Below are positions 8,278-17,672 of a DNA stretch of 64,000 nt, in pieces. The notes beneath the pieces are model-generated. The model searched no databases and was not told where the DNA came from. It saw only the letters and a program-made list of their open reading frames with translations. Where the stretch lies: positions 1 through 64,000 of the forward strand of contig JAIESL010000057.1 of the NCBI GenBank assembly GCA_019746095.1, written 5' to 3'. The position numbers and the translations under genes were made by a program. Origin of the DNA: Caulobacteraceae bacterium (GTDB lineage Bacteria; Pseudomonadota; Alphaproteobacteria; Caulobacterales; Caulobacteraceae). How positions within the stretch are numbered: position 1 is the stretch's first letter; every line of letters begins with the position of its first letter.

Positions 8278-10059
8278 TCAGACCTTGAGCGGCAAGGCCG
8301 CGCGGATGTGCAGCTCCTTGTACTGACGTTCGGCCGCGTCTGACGGCGCGCTCATCAGCAGATCCTGGCCCTGCTGGTTCAGCGGGAAAGCGATGACCTC
8401 GCGGATCGCGACCTGGTTGGCCAGCAGCATGACGATCCGGTCGATGCCGGGAGCCAGGCCGCCGTGCGGCGGCGCGCCATAGCGGAAGGCGTTGAGCATG
8501 CCACCGAACTGGTCCTCGACGACCGAGGCGTCGTAGCCGGCGATCTCGAAGGCCTTGAGCATGATGTCGGCCTTGTGGTTCCGGATCGCGCCGGAGCACA
8601 GCTCATAGCCGTTGCAGACGATGTCGTACTGGTAGGCAAGGATGTCGAGCGGGTCCTTGGTGGTCAGGGCCTCCATCTCGCCCTGCGGCATCGAGAAAGG
8701 GTTGTGGGAGAAGTCGACCTTCTTCTCCTCCTCGCTCCACTCGAACATCGGGAAGTCGACGATCCAGCAGAATTTGAACTCGTCATCCGAGATCAGGTTC
8801 AGGTCCTGGCCCAGTTTGGTGCGGGCGTTGCCGGCGAATTTGTAGAAGACGGACGGGTCACCGGCGGCGAAGAAGGCCGCGTCGCCCTTGCCCATACCGA
8901 GGGACTTCATCAGGGCGTCAGTGGCCTCGGCCCCAAGGTTCTTGGCGATCGGACCGCCCCAGCTGCCCTGGTCCTCGGACCAGAAGATATAGCCGAGGCC
9001 CGGTTGGCCCTCGCCTTGGGCCCAGGAGTTCATCCGGTCGCAGAAGGCCCGCGATCCGCCGGTCGGGGCGGGAATGGCCCAGACAGCGTTCTTCGCATCC
9101 GCGCCGAGGATCTTGTTGAACAGGCCGAAGCCGCCGTCGCGGAAATGGTCCGAGACGTCCTTCATCTCGATCGGGTTGCGCAGGTCCGGCTTGTCGGTGC
9201 CGAACATCGCGATGCTCTCGCGGTAGGGAATGCGGACGAAGGGATAGGGATCGACCGTCTTGCCGTCGGCGAACTCCTCGAACACACCGTGCATGACGGG
9301 CTCGATGGCGGCGAAGACGTCTTCCTGGGTAACGAAGCTCATCTCGACGTCGAGCTGGTAGAATTCCAGCGACCGGTCAGCCCGCAGGTCCTCGTCGCGG
9401 AAGCAGGGGGCGATCTGGAAATAGCGGTCGAAGCCCGAGACCATGAGCAGCTGTTTGAACTGCTGCGGAGCCTGCGGCAGGGCGTAGAATTTGCCCGGAT
9501 GCAGGCGCGACGGCACCAGGAAGTCACGCGCGCCTTCCGGCGACGAGGCCGTCAGGATCGGGGTCTGGTACTCGAGAAAGCCTTGCTGAACCATCCGCTG
9601 GCGGATCGAGGAGATCACGCGCGAGCGCAGGACGATGTTCCTGTGCAGGGTCTCACGGCGCAGGTCGAGGTAGCGGTGTTTGAGGCGGATTTCCTCGGGA
9701 TACTCGGGCTCGCCGAAGACCGGCAGCGGCAGTTCGGCGGCTTCGGACAGGACCTCCACGCCGGTGACACGCAGTTCGATCTCCCCGGTCGGCAGATTGG
9801 CGTTGATCACCGAAGCCTCGCGGGCCACCACCTCGCCGTCGACACGGATGACGCTCTCGGCCCGCAGACGCTCGACAGCCTCGAAACCCGGCGTCTCGGG
9901 GTGCAGGACCAGCTGGGTCAGGCCGTAGTGATCGCGCAGGTCGATGAACAGAAGGCCGCCGTGGTCGCGCTTGCGGTGGACCCAGCCGGACAGGCGGACA
10001 TTCGAACCCGCATCGGTCAAACGGAGGGCGCCGCAGGTATGGGAGCGGTAGGCGTGCAT
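8278..10059 (-). CDS. aspS: aspartate--tRNA ligase, probably non-discriminating
   Basis: AspS charges tRNA with aspartate. The 593-residue protein has the bacterial layout: N-terminal OB-fold anticodon domain (about 1-105), class II core and GAD insertion. Motif 2 is [10 protein letters not shown] and motif 3 is [14 protein letters not shown]. The start at 10059 ([10 protein letters not shown]) is where the family begins; the frame is open further upstream. In the anticodon domain the RDHGG segment carries His33, where E. coli AspRS has Leu. That His is known from non-discriminating AspRS enzymes that also charge tRNA-Asn. Together with nearby gatB and gatCA this suggests Asn-tRNA is made by transamidation. 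Confidence 0.97.
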   Translation of the reverse strand: MHAYRSHTCGALRLTDAGSNVRLSGWVHRKRDHGGLLFIDLRDHYGLTQLVLHPETPGFEAVERLRAESVIRVDGEVVAREASVINANLPTGEIELRVTGVEVLSEAAELPLPVFGEPEYPEEIRLKHRYLDLRRETLHRNIVLRSRVISSIRQRMVQQGFLEYQTPILTASSPEGARDFLVPSRLHPGKFYALPQAPQQFKQLLMVSGFDRYFQIAPCFRDEDLRADRSLEFYQLDVEMSFVTQEDVFAAIEPVMHGVFEEFADGKTVDPYPFVRIPYRESIAMFGTDKPDLRNPIEMKDVSDHFRDGGFGLFNKILGADAKNAVWAIPAPTGGSRAFCDRMNSWAQGEGQPGLGYIFWSEDQGSWGGPIAKNLGAEATDALMKSLGMGKGDAAFFAAGDPSVFYKFAGNARTKLGQDLNLISDDEFKFCWIVDFPMFEWSEEEKKVDFSHNPFSMPQGEMEALTTKDPLDILAYQYDIVCNGYELCSGAIRNHKADIMLKAFEIAGYDASVVEDQFGGMLNAFRYGAPPHGGLAPGIDRIVMLLANQVAIREVIAFPLNQQGQDLLMSAPSDAAERQYKELHIRAALPLKV

Positions 10060-10447
10060 GGTCGGTTCGTCTTGGATTACAGGCCGCAAGGGGCGCAATT
10101 CGGGAGCGCGGAAGGGCGCATCATCGCCCCGGAAAGTCAAGGTTTGCGGGCCTCACAGGGGTCAAAAGACACGACCCGTCCGAAAATCCCGAAAAGCTGT
10201 CCTGTCGATACATTCGCCCCTTCGCCGCGCTGTTGATCAACCGAGGCTAGCGGGCCCCTGCGTCAGGATCGGACACAGGCGGGTTTTTGGCGGCCTGACA
10301 CGCGACTTTCGGGGCGGGAATGCCGCATCGGGGATCGGGAAGACGCGGAAGATCGGGGTCGGGAAGACAGCCGGTGCGTCCACAGGCACGTGACCTTGTC
10401 CACGGGCGTGCGAGCCGTCCCGTTCCGCGTCTGCTATGAGGAAGGCC
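10060..10447. other. divergent intergenic region aspS / hdaA
   Basis: This 388-nt gap separates divergently oriented aspS and hdaA, so it should hold both promoters. I see no gene, tRNA or hairpin terminator. A 10-bp direct repeat TCGGGAAGAC occurs at 10335-10344 and 10359-10368 (24 bp apart), within a G-rich stretch. Two sequences weakly resembling DnaA boxes (GTCCACAGG near 10379 and TTGTCCACG near 10397) lie just before hdaA, each with two or more mismatches. No confident -35/-10 elements were recognised. Confidence 0.5.
10335..10368 (+). repeat. 10-bp direct repeat upstream of hdaA
   Basis: TCGGGAAGAC is repeated exactly at 10335-10344 and 10359-10368. The centre-to-centre distance is 24 bp, a little over two helical turns. 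It lies 80-115 bp upstream of hdaA. An operator role is only a possibility. Confidence 0.4.
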
Positions 10448-11131
10448 ATGACTGCCCGCCCCTCGCCCGCCGACCAGATGCGACTGCCGTTGCAGCGTGA
10501 CCTGCCCGACGGAGCAGAGGGCTTCGTTGTGTCCGACTGCAACCGGGCGGCGGTCGAGGCGCTGGCGGACTGGCCCAATCTGATTGGCGGCGTCATGGCG
10601 ATCTGCGGACCGGCGGGCTGCGGCAAGAGCCGGCTGGGGCAGATCTGGGCCGAGCGGGTCGGGGCGGTGGCCGTCCAGGGTGCCGAGGCAGCGCTGATCG
10701 ATCCGATGGAGCTGGACGGACGGCCGGTGCTGCTGGACCCGGCGCGGGACGTCGACGAGGAGACCCTGTTCCACCTGATCAACCTGGCCCAGGCACCGGG
10801 CGGAGCCCTGTTGCTGGTCGCACGATCGGCGCCGTCGAGCTGGGACGCCACCCTGCCCGACCTGCGCTCGCGGCTGGACGCGGTCATAAGTGTTCCGGTG
10901 GAGGTTCCCGACGACGCCGTCCTGTCGGCCATGCTGGAGGCCCGGTTCGCCGAGCGCGGCATCCGTCCGCAGAAGGATGTGGTGCCCTATCTGCTGAGAC
11001 GGATCGACCGGTCAGCCGCCGCCGCCGCGGAGGTCGTGGAACGGCTGGATGCGATGCACAGGCCGGTGACCCGGGCGCTGGCACGGCAGGTGGTCGAGGG
11101 GGCTGAGCCGAGCGGGGAGCTGTTTGATTAG
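10448..11131 (+). CDS. hdaA: DnaA regulatory inactivator HdaA (Hda homologue)
   Basis: HdaA is a short AAA+ protein that, with the DNA-loaded sliding clamp, stimulates ATP hydrolysis by DnaA and prevents over-initiation. The 227-residue product shows the clamp-binding motif QMRLPL at residues 10-15, Walker A GPAGCGKS near residue 53, and a Walker B-like VLLDPARDVDE. The ATG at 10448 is preferred over one at 10436 because AGGA lies 5 nt upstream and the clamp motif then sits at the usual distance from the N-terminus. It is divergent from aspS and convergent with gatB. Confidence 0.9.
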   Translation: MTARPSPADQMRLPLQRDLPDGAEGFVVSDCNRAAVEALADWPNLIGGVMAICGPAGCGKSRLGQIWAERVGAVAVQGAEAALIDPMELDGRPVLLDPARDVDEETLFHLINLAQAPGGALLLVARSAPSSWDATLPDLRSRLDAVISVPVEVPDDAVLSAMLEARFAERGIRPQKDVVPYLLRRIDRSAAAAAEVVERLDAMHRPVTRALARQVVEGAEPSGELFD

Positions 11132-11154
11132 ACTTCCTTGTCCGCCGTTCACCC

Positions 11155-11289
11155 CCGTCATCCTCGGGCTTGACCCCAGGATCAGACGTTGGGGTCGCTG
11201 GATATCCGGGACGGCCCTCGGGACGTTGCCCCATCGTGACGACGCCGCACCGGACAGTCTGATCCTCGGGTCAAGCCCGAGGATGACGG
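11155..11289. repeat. inverted pair of palindromic REP-like sequences
   Basis: Two 33-nt arms, 11155-11187 and 11257-11289, are reverse complements with one mismatch. Each arm is itself palindromic (CCTCGGG, short spacer, CCCGAGG). About 69 nt separate them. The pair fills the convergent hdaA/gatB gap and could act as a bidirectional transcription barrier. The layout is that of a BIME-type repetitive extragenic palindrome. Confidence 0.8.
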
Positions 11290-11315
11290 CCTGGAGATTG
11301 GCTGTTGGCAACAAG

Positions 11316-11390
11316 GCTCGGCGGCGCGGGGCCCCTCCACCACGCTTCGCGTGGTCCCCCTCCCCGCGCAGCGGGGAGGAGACGCCGAGC
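11316..11390. repeat. three-stem palindromic element
   Basis: An outer 8-bp stem (GCTCGGCG 11316-11323 with CGCCGAGC 11383-11390) encloses two perfect hairpins. The first is 7 bp with a 3-nt loop (11339-11345/11349-11355). The second is 9 bp with a 3-nt loop (11359-11367/11371-11379). As single-stranded DNA or RNA this would form a three-way junction. It ends 6 nt from the gatB stop codon. Confidence 0.75.
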
Positions 11391-11395
11391 GAGCC

Positions 11396-12901
11396 CTAAA
11401 GCCCCAGCTTGGCCTTCAGGATGTCATTGACGGCGGCCGGGTTGGCCTTGCCGCCGGTGGCCTTCATGACCTGGCCGACGAACCAGCCGAGGGACTGGGG
11501 CTTTTCGGCGACGGCGGCAGCCTTGTCGGGATTGGCGGCGATGATCTCGTCGATTGCCTTTTCGATCGCGCCGGTGTCGGTGACCTGCTTCAGACCGTGC
11601 TTTTCGACGACCTCGGCGGGCGAGCCCTCGCCGTTCCAGACGTGGTCGAAGACCTCCTTGGCAATCTTGGAGGAGATGACATTGGTCTCGATCAGCTCGA
11701 CCAGCTGGGCGACGTGGGCGGCCGGTAGTGGGTTCTCGCTGAAGTCCTTGCCGTCGGCGGCCAGGCGGGCGGAGACCTCATTGGTCACCCAGTTGGACAC
11801 CAGTTTCGCATCACGCCCCCTGGCGGCGGCTTCGAAATAGTCGGCCTTGGCCTGTTCCGAGATCAGCACCACGGCATCGTATTGCGACAGGCCATAGTCG
11901 GCCATCAGGCGGCGGCGCTTGGCGTCCGGCAGTTCCGGCAGATGGGCCTTGATGTCGTCGATCCAGGCCTGCTCCAGCTCCAGCGGCAGCAGGTCGGGGT
12001 CGGGGAAGTAGCGATAGTCCATCGCCTCTTCCTTGGACCGCATCGAGCGGGTCTCGCCGGCCGTCGGGTCATAGAGGCGGGTCTCCTGGGTGACGGAGCC
12101 GCCGTCCTCGAGGATCTCGATCTGGCGCCGGGCCTCATAGTTGATGGCCTGGGAGATGAAGCGGAAGGAGTTGACGTTCTTGATCTCGCAGCGCGTGCCC
12201 AGGTGGCTGAAGTCGCCGGTCGCCTTGTATTTGGCGTACTGGCCCTCGCGGCAGACCGAGACGTTCACGTCGGCCCGCAGATTGCCCTTCTCCATGTCGC
12301 CGTCACAGGTGCCCAGATAGATCAGGATGGTTCTGATCTTCTTGACGTAAGCCACGGCTTCTTCAGGAGAACGAATGTCCGGACGCGACACGATCTCCAT
12401 CAGGGCCGTGCCTGCGCGATTCAGGTCGACGTAGGATTCAGTCGGCGACAGGTCGTGGATCAGCTTGCCCGCGTCCTGCTCCAGATGCAGGCGCTCGATA
12501 CCGACGTTGAAGAAGGAGCCGTCCTCGGCCTCGACCTCAACGACGCCCTCGCCAACGATGGGGAAATAGAGCTGGCTGATCTGATAGCCGGTCGGCAGGT
12601 CGGGGTAGAAATAGTTCTTCCGGTCAAACTGGCTGCGCCTGTTGATCTGCGCATTGAGGCCCAGGCCGGTGCGCACGGCCTGTTCGACGCAGTATCTGTT
12701 CAGCGTCGGCAGCATGCCCGGGAAGCCCGCGTCGACCAGCGACACCTGCTCGTTCGGCCCGGCGCCGAAGCCGACGGCCGCGCCCGAGAACAGCTTGGCC
12801 TTCGAGGCCACCTGGGCGTGGATTTCAAGGCCCATGACGATTTCCCAGGCGCCGGTGCGGCCCTGGATGAGTTTGGAAGGGGTGGTGGCTGTGTCAGTCA
12901 T
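11396..12901 (-). CDS. gatB: Asp-tRNA(Asn)/Glu-tRNA(Gln) amidotransferase subunit B
   Basis: GatB binds misacylated Asp-tRNA-Asn or Glu-tRNA-Gln, activates the acyl group with ATP, and receives ammonia from GatA. The 501-residue length is typical. The cradle domain shows [29 protein letters not shown] and [17 protein letters not shown]. The helical and YqeY-like tail domains occupy about 310-500. It is separated from gatC-gatA by about 3.9 kb holding a small exported protein and an exported aminopeptidase, a looser arrangement than a gatCAB operon. Its 3' end abuts the three-stem palindromic element. Confidence 0.97.
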   Translation of the reverse strand: MTDTATTPSKLIQGRTGAWEIVMGLEIHAQVASKAKLFSGAAVGFGAGPNEQVSLVDAGFPGMLPTLNRYCVEQAVRTGLGLNAQINRRSQFDRKNYFYPDLPTGYQISQLYFPIVGEGVVEVEAEDGSFFNVGIERLHLEQDAGKLIHDLSPTESYVDLNRAGTALMEIVSRPDIRSPEEAVAYVKKIRTILIYLGTCDGDMEKGNLRADVNVSVCREGQYAKYKATGDFSHLGTRCEIKNVNSFRFISQAINYEARRQIEILEDGGSVTQETRLYDPTAGETRSMRSKEEAMDYRYFPDPDLLPLELEQAWIDDIKAHLPELPDAKRRRLMADYGLSQYDAVVLISEQAKADYFEAAARGRDAKLVSNWVTNEVSARLAADGKDFSENPLPAAHVAQLVELIETNVISSKIAKEVFDHVWNGEGSPAEVVEKHGLKQVTDTGAIEKAIDEIIAANPDKAAAVAEKPQSLGWFVGQVMKATGGKANPAAVNDILKAKLGL

Positions 12902-12998
12902 GGCCCTGTCCTAGCGTCCAGTCAGCCGCGAGGAAAGTTCCGGTCTTGAGAGCGTCACGAAAAGCCGCTTAGCTGGCCGCTCAAATCAGGAAAAACAC

Positions 12999-13325
12999 AT
13001 GCCCAAACTCGCTGCCGCCCTCGCCTCGATCGCCCTCGCCGCCGTCGCGGGCACCGCCCTGGCCCAGACCCAGACGCCGCCCCCGGCCGCACCGGCTCCG
13101 GCCACCGCCCGTCCGACCATCGCCAGCCCGATCAAGGATCTGATCGCCAACAGCCAGACCCGCGCGGTGCTTGAGAAGCATCTGCCCGGCGTGTCGCAAC
13201 ACCCCGCCCTGCCGCAGTTCCAGAACATGACCCTGGCCCAGGTGGCTCCGGTTTCCCAAGGGGCCGTTACGCCGGAGATCATCGCCGCGATCGACGCAGA
13301 CCTGAAAGCCCTGCCGGCCGCCTAG
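12999..13325 (+). CDS. small exported protein of unknown function
   Basis: I do not recognise this 108-residue protein. It has a clear signal peptide (about 1-22, ending ALA-QT), a short Pro/Ala-rich linker (about 25-38) and a compact region (about 40-105) with few charged residues and no Cys after cleavage. AGGAAAA precedes the ATG. It lies between divergent gatB and the exported M17 aminopeptidase. A perfect hairpin 11 nt after its stop suggests a separate transcript. A periplasmic location is inferred only from the signal peptide. Confidence 0.75.
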   Translation: MPKLAAALASIALAAVAGTALAQTQTPPPAAPAPATARPTIASPIKDLIANSQTRAVLEKHLPGVSQHPALPQFQNMTLAQVAPVSQGAVTPEIIAAIDADLKALPAA

Positions 13326-13335
13326 GACTTCCGAT

Positions 13336-13359
13336 TCCCTCTCCCTGACGGGAGAGGGA
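13336..13359 (+). terminator. hairpin after the small exported protein gene
   Basis: A perfect 10-bp stem (TCCCTCTCCC / GGGAGAGGGA) with a TGAC tetraloop starts 11 nt after the stop at 13325. Only a weak pyrimidine tract (TCCCTTCC) follows, so termination would be inefficient or need Rho. A second hairpin (CGGCCGG 13383-13389 / CCGGCCG 13399-13405) lies further down. The rest of the 288-nt gap up to 13613 shows nothing else I recognise. Confidence 0.55.
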
Positions 13360-13613
13360 TCCCTTCCTGACCATGACGTTTCCGGCCGGGACACAAGTCC
13401 GGCCGCCTGTTGCCGCTTGCTCGCGACCCGGAACGGCCTTGCCATGTCCCGCGCAATGACGGGGTCCCTCGGCGCAGCCCGGGACGGGTTCCTTGACCCC
13501 AGCCGGACCGGGCCGGTGCATGGCGCATTTGGTCGCATTGCCGCACCGGGAAAACACGGTCGAGACTCCGCGGACAGTTCCTCAACCCGATCCGGTCCGG
13601 AGACAGCCGCCAG

Positions 13614-15212
13614 ATGACCCGAAGCCCTCGTTCGCTTGCCGTTTCCGTGGCCGTCCTGGCCGCTGCCCTGACCCTCACCCTGCCGGGTGCCGCAGCCGCC
13701 CAGGCCGCAGCGGTGCCGGTGCGGACCGTGAGTTTTGCCGACACTCCGGGCGAGGCCCGCGGAACCCTGGTCCTGCCCCTGGGATCGGCCGGCGATCTGG
13801 CGGGCCGTGGCAGCGGGCTCGACGAGGGGACAAGGCTCGCTGTCGAACGGGCTATCGCCTCGGCGGACTTCAGCTTCCGTGCGCGCCAGACCCTGACGCT
13901 GCGTGGCATCGGCAGCTGGGACCGGATTCTGCTGGTCGGTGTCGGAGACGGCTCGAACGCGGATGAAACCCAATGGGCCGGCGCCGTCGCGGGGCGGACA
14001 CTGCTGGGCGAAGACGGCCCAGTCACCGTCCTCGCCGGCGGCCTTCCGGCCGGGCGGGCGGCCGCCTTCGCGACGGGGATGGGCATCGGCCACTACCGTT
14101 CCGATCTTTACAGCAGCACCCGGACCGGGGCGGCTCCGGCCGGCTCCCTGACCGTGGTGACCGACCAGGGTGCCGCGGCGCGCACGGAGTTCGAAGGACG
14201 TGGGGCAGGCCTTGTCGCGGCCATGACCTGGACCCGCGACATCAGCAATGAGCCGGCCAATGTGGTGTACCCGGAGACCTTCGTCGAACGCACCCGGACG
14301 GCCTTCGCCGGCCTTCGCGGGGTAACGATCGAGGTTCTGGATGTCCCGGCCATGGAGCGGCTGGGCATGGGCGCGCTGCTGGGTGTCGGACGGGGTTCGG
14401 AACGTCCGCCGCGGCTGCTGGTCGTGCGCTATCGCGGGGCCGGCGCGCCCGAGGGCGGCCCCATCGCCCTGGTCGGCAAGGGGATCACCTTCGACAGCGG
14501 CGGCATCTCGATCAAGCCCTCCGCCAATATGGGCAATATGAAGATGGACATGTCCGGGGCCGCCGCCGTGGTCGGCACCACCCTGGCCCTCGCCCGGTCA
14601 GGCGCGCCGGTCAATGTGGTGGCTGTGGCCGCCCTGGCCGAGAACATGCCCGACGGGGCCGCCATCCGCCCCGGCGACGTCCTGACGGCCATGAACGGCA
14701 AGACCATCGAGATCATCTCGACCGATGCCGAGGGCCGACTGGTCCTCGCCGATGCCTTCGTCTGGATTGAGCGCAACCTGAACCCGTCGGCGGTGGTGGA
14801 TGTCGCCACCTTGACCGGAGCGGTCGGCGGGGCCCTGGGCGATGACTATGCCGGCCTGTTCAGCCGCCACGACGCCCTGGCGGACCAGATCGAGGCCGCC
14901 GCCGACGCCACCGGCGAGGATGTCTGGCGCCTGCCCCTCCACCCCAGCTATGCGCAGGATACGGCTTCCACCATCGCCGACATCAAGAACTCGGGCGAAG
15001 GCGGGGCGGGGGCCGGGACCGGCGCCTGGTTCCTCGGCGAATTCCTCAGCCGCGACATCCCCTGGGCCCATCTGGACATCGCCAACATGGCCTATGGCGG
15101 GCCCAGCGACTGGAAGCCCGCCGGTTCGGCCGGCTATGGCGTAAGGCTGCTGGAACAGTTCGTCCGCGACTTCACCCCGGTCGCCCGGGGACCCGGCAAC
15201 GCGGGGCACTGA
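13614..15212 (+). CDS. exported M17-family leucyl aminopeptidase
   Basis: This 532-residue zinc aminopeptidase has an N-terminal signal peptide (about 1-30, ending AAAAQA), so it acts outside the cytoplasm, unlike PepA at 31375. The M17 catalytic domain is intact. GKGITFDSGGISIKP supplies the metal-binding Lys and Asp, KMDMSGAA the next Asp, and STDAEGRLVLADA the Asp/Glu pair and catalytic Arg. NTDAEGR is the usual form, so the Asn-to-Ser change is minor. It stands alone downstream of a hairpin-rich gap, and its TGA is 30 nt from the gatA stop. Export of an M17 peptidase is less common than cytosolic location. Confidence 0.9.
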   Translation: MTRSPRSLAVSVAVLAAALTLTLPGAAAAQAAAVPVRTVSFADTPGEARGTLVLPLGSAGDLAGRGSGLDEGTRLAVERAIASADFSFRARQTLTLRGIGSWDRILLVGVGDGSNADETQWAGAVAGRTLLGEDGPVTVLAGGLPAGRAAAFATGMGIGHYRSDLYSSTRTGAAPAGSLTVVTDQGAAARTEFEGRGAGLVAAMTWTRDISNEPANVVYPETFVERTRTAFAGLRGVTIEVLDVPAMERLGMGALLGVGRGSERPPRLLVVRYRGAGAPEGGPIALVGKGITFDSGGISIKPSANMGNMKMDMSGAAAVVGTTLALARSGAPVNVVAVAALAENMPDGAAIRPGDVLTAMNGKTIEIISTDAEGRLVLADAFVWIERNLNPSAVVDVATLTGAVGGALGDDYAGLFSRHDALADQIEAAADATGEDVWRLPLHPSYAQDTASTIADIKNSGEGGAGAGTGAWFLGEFLSRDIPWAHLDIANMAYGGPSDWKPAGSAGYGVRLLEQFVRDFTPVARGPGNAGH

Positions 15213-15242
15213 AGCCCTCGACGCCCGCGAGAAACGGAGTCG

Positions 15243-16721
15243 CTACCACCACTTCTCCGGCCGGGCCACAAACCCGGCCGCGTCTTCCAGCGCGCTGGCG
15301 ACCTGGAAGACCGTCGCCTCGTCCAGCGCCTTGCCGATGACCTGAAGACCCAGCGGCAAACCGCCCTTGTCGAGGCCGGCGGGGACCGAAATGCCCGGCA
15401 GGCCGGCGAGGTTGGCGGTGACGGTGAAGATGTCGTTCAGGTACATCTGCAGCGGATCGATCTGCTTGTCGCCGAGAGCGAAGGCCGCCGATGGCGTGGA
15501 AGGCGTCAGGATGGCGTCCACCCGGTCCCAGACGGCGTCGAAATCCATGGCGATGCGGCGGCGGACCTTGAGGGCGCGGACATAGTAGGCGTCATAGAAG
15601 CCGGCCGAGAGGACATAGGCCCCGATGGTCAGGCGGCGCTGGACCTCCTTGCCGAAACCTTCGGCGCGGCTGGTCTCATAGAGGTCCGCAAGGCTGGTCG
15701 TGCCCTCGGCGCGGTGGCCGAAACGCATGCCGTCGTAGCGGGCCAGGTTGGACGAGGCCTCGGCCGGGGCGATGATGTAATAGGCCGGCAGGGCGTATCT
15801 GGTGTGCGGCAGGCTGATCTCGACGATCTCGGCCCCGCCGGCCTTGAGCCAGGCCACGCCCTGGTCCCACAGGGCCTGGATCTCGGCAGGCATGCCGTCG
15901 ACGACATATTCCTTGGGCACGCCGATGCGCAGACCCTTGACGCCCTTGTTCAGGGACCGGGTCCAGTCGGGCGTCTCGACGTCGAGGCTGGTGGCGTCCT
16001 TCGCATCCCAGGAGCACATCGAGCGCAGCAGGATGGCGGCGTCCTCGACCGTCTTGGTGATCGGGCCGGCCTGGTCCAGCGAACTGGCGAAGGCGACCAT
16101 GCCGAAGCGGCTGGCGCGGCCGTAGGTGGGCTTGATCCCGACCGTGCCGGTGAAGGCCGCAGGCTGGCGGATCGAGCCGCCGGTATCGGAGGCGGTGGCG
16201 GCGAGGCAGAGGTCGCCGGCGACGGCCGAAGCCGAGCCGCCGGAACTACCGCCAGGCGTCAGGTCTGCGTTGGATGTCGTTGATTTCCATGGATTCACGA
16301 CCGGGCCGAACGCCGAGGTCTCGTTGGACGAGCCCATGGCGAACTCGTCCATGTTGAGCTTGCCCAGCATGACCGCGCCGTCGCGCCACAGATTGGCGGT
16401 GACGGTGGACTCATAGGGCGGGACGAAGCCGCGCAGCATGTTCGAGCCGGCGGTGGTCTGGACGCCGTCGGTGCAGAACAGGTCCTTGATCCCCAGCGGC
16501 GCGCCTTCAAGAGCACCGCCCTCGCCCTTCGCCAGCCGGGCGTCGGAGGCGCGGGCCATGGCGAGGGCCTTGTCCGTGGTCTGGACCACGAAGGCGTTCA
16601 GGCGCGGATTGGCGGCGTCGATATTGGCGACGAAGGCCCGGGTGATTTCCTCGGACGAGAAGTCGCGGGCCTTGAGGCCATCCAGGGCGGCCTTGAGCGT
16701 GAGTTTGGTCAGGTCGGACAT
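15243..16721 (-). CDS. gatA: Asp-tRNA(Asn)/Glu-tRNA(Gln) amidotransferase subunit A
   Basis: GatA is the glutaminase of the GatCAB amidotransferase. It releases ammonia that GatB uses to convert Glu-tRNA-Gln or Asp-tRNA-Asn. The amidase-signature Ser-cisSer-Lys triad is visible: Lys in PLGIKDLFC (about residue 75), the two serines in [14 protein letters not shown] (about 150) and [11 protein letters not shown] (about 175). The 492-residue length is normal. The ATG follows the gatC stop by one nucleotide, so the two are translationally linked. It is convergent with the exported aminopeptidase gene. Confidence 0.97.
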   Translation of the reverse strand: MSDLTKLTLKAALDGLKARDFSSEEITRAFVANIDAANPRLNAFVVQTTDKALAMARASDARLAKGEGGALEGAPLGIKDLFCTDGVQTTAGSNMLRGFVPPYESTVTANLWRDGAVMLGKLNMDEFAMGSSNETSAFGPVVNPWKSTTSNADLTPGGSSGGSASAVAGDLCLAATASDTGGSIRQPAAFTGTVGIKPTYGRASRFGMVAFASSLDQAGPITKTVEDAAILLRSMCSWDAKDATSLDVETPDWTRSLNKGVKGLRIGVPKEYVVDGMPAEIQALWDQGVAWLKAGGAEIVEISLPHTRYALPAYYIIAPAEASSNLARYDGMRFGHRAEGTTSLADLYETSRAEGFGKEVQRRLTIGAYVLSAGFYDAYYVRALKVRRRIAMDFDAVWDRVDAILTPSTPSAAFALGDKQIDPLQMYLNDIFTVTANLAGLPGISVPAGLDKGGLPLGLQVIGKALDEATVFQVASALEDAAGFVARPEKWW

Positions 16722-16722
16722 G

Positions 16723-17010
16723 CTATTCGACCACCTTGGGCACGACGAAGAAGCCGTCGGCGGCGCGCGGGGCGTTGCCGAGGACGTCAGCGACCTTGTC
16801 TCCGTCGGTGACCACGTCGTCGCGCAGGCGCATCGGCTGGGCCACGTTGGAGGTCATGGGCTCGACGCCGGCGACGTCGACCTCATTGAGCTGTTCGATC
16901 CAGGCGAGGATGCCGTTCAGCTCGGCGGCGAGCGGCTCCAGCCGGTCTTCCGGGGTCTTGATACGGGCGAGGTGCGCCACACGGCGCACGGTCGCGGCGT
17001 CGATGGCCAT
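16723..17010 (-). CDS. gatC: Asp-tRNA(Asn)/Glu-tRNA(Gln) amidotransferase subunit C
   Basis: GatC is a small helical belt that wraps GatA and GatB and stabilises the complex. The 95-residue protein begins [17 protein letters not shown], matching the family N-terminus, and ends with the conserved [15 protein letters not shown] tail. The ATG at 17010 is preferred to a TTG at 17022 because GGAGG sits 5 nt upstream of it. The gene heads the gatC-gatA pair on the minus strand. Confidence 0.95.
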   Translation of the reverse strand: MAIDAATVRRVAHLARIKTPEDRLEPLAAELNGILAWIEQLNEVDVAGVEPMTSNVAQPMRLRDDVVTDGDKVADVLGNAPRAADGFFVVPKVVE

Positions 17011-17081
17011 GCGGCCCTCCAATGCGAAACCAGAACGCGCGGGATTAGCGTTCCAGCCCCGGTTTCACAAGGATTCTGACG

Positions 17082-17600
17082 CTACTGTGCGGGTGTGACC
17101 GTCACAGTGGCCGGGACAGCGCCATCCGCGCCCTGCGCCCAGCCGACAATGATGCGCCGGGTGCGGCTGCCGATATTGCCGGTGGCCTCGTCCATGGTGC
17201 GCTCATTGATCTCCAGGTCGACCCGGCCCGGTGCCTCGGAGAGGACGCGGTATTCGAGGAAATCGCCGATGCGGAAGACCCGCCAGCCCTCGGCCGGTGA
17301 ATCGAAGAAGGCCACATGGGTGTAGAGGCCGTTCATGGCGGGATCGCCGCCAGCCGTCCCGAACAGTTTGACCGTGCTGTCCCCCTGACGGGTGAGTTCG
17401 GTCAATTCGACCACGGCGGCAGCCCATTGCTGGCCCTCGGTGGCGTCGGGCTGAAGCGTTGCGGCCGGGCCGGCAGCGGTCAGGGGGGCGGCAGGTGCCG
17501 GGGCCGCCTGTTCGGCGTGAATGGCGACCTTGCGGCTCTCGACCTGCGCATCGCATGCGGCAAGTCCAAGAAAGGCGACCAGGAAGGTGACTGGCTTCAT
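17082..17600 (-). CDS. predicted lipoprotein of unknown function
   Basis: A lipoprotein signal peptide ends in the lipobox LAAC about 15 residues after the ATG at 17600, which GGGGAA precedes. The mature part of this 172-residue protein has an Ala/Pro-rich stretch (about 28-55) and a beta-rich domain (about 60-172, with TVKLFGTAGGDPAMNGLYTH and RVFRIGDFLEYRVL). It reads like a periplasmic binding or stability domain, but I do not recognise the family. It is divergent from ruvX, with the two start codons 73 nt apart. Confidence 0.75.
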   Translation of the reverse strand: MKPVTFLVAFLGLAACDAQVESRKVAIHAEQAAPAPAAPLTAAGPAATLQPDATEGQQWAAAVVELTELTRQGDSTVKLFGTAGGDPAMNGLYTHVAFFDSPAEGWRVFRIGDFLEYRVLSEAPGRVDLEINERTMDEATGNIGSRTRRIIVGWAQGADGAVPATVTVTPAQ

Positions 17601-17672
17601 CGGAGGTTTCCCCATCAACGATACGCCACCTTGCACTTTGACAGGGCGGCCCGCCAGTCCTACCGCCACAGC

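Noticed and set aside
13417-13617. Small open frame in the gap before the exported aminopeptidase
   Set aside because: There is no ribosome binding site or recognisable protein, and the region is dominated by hairpins.
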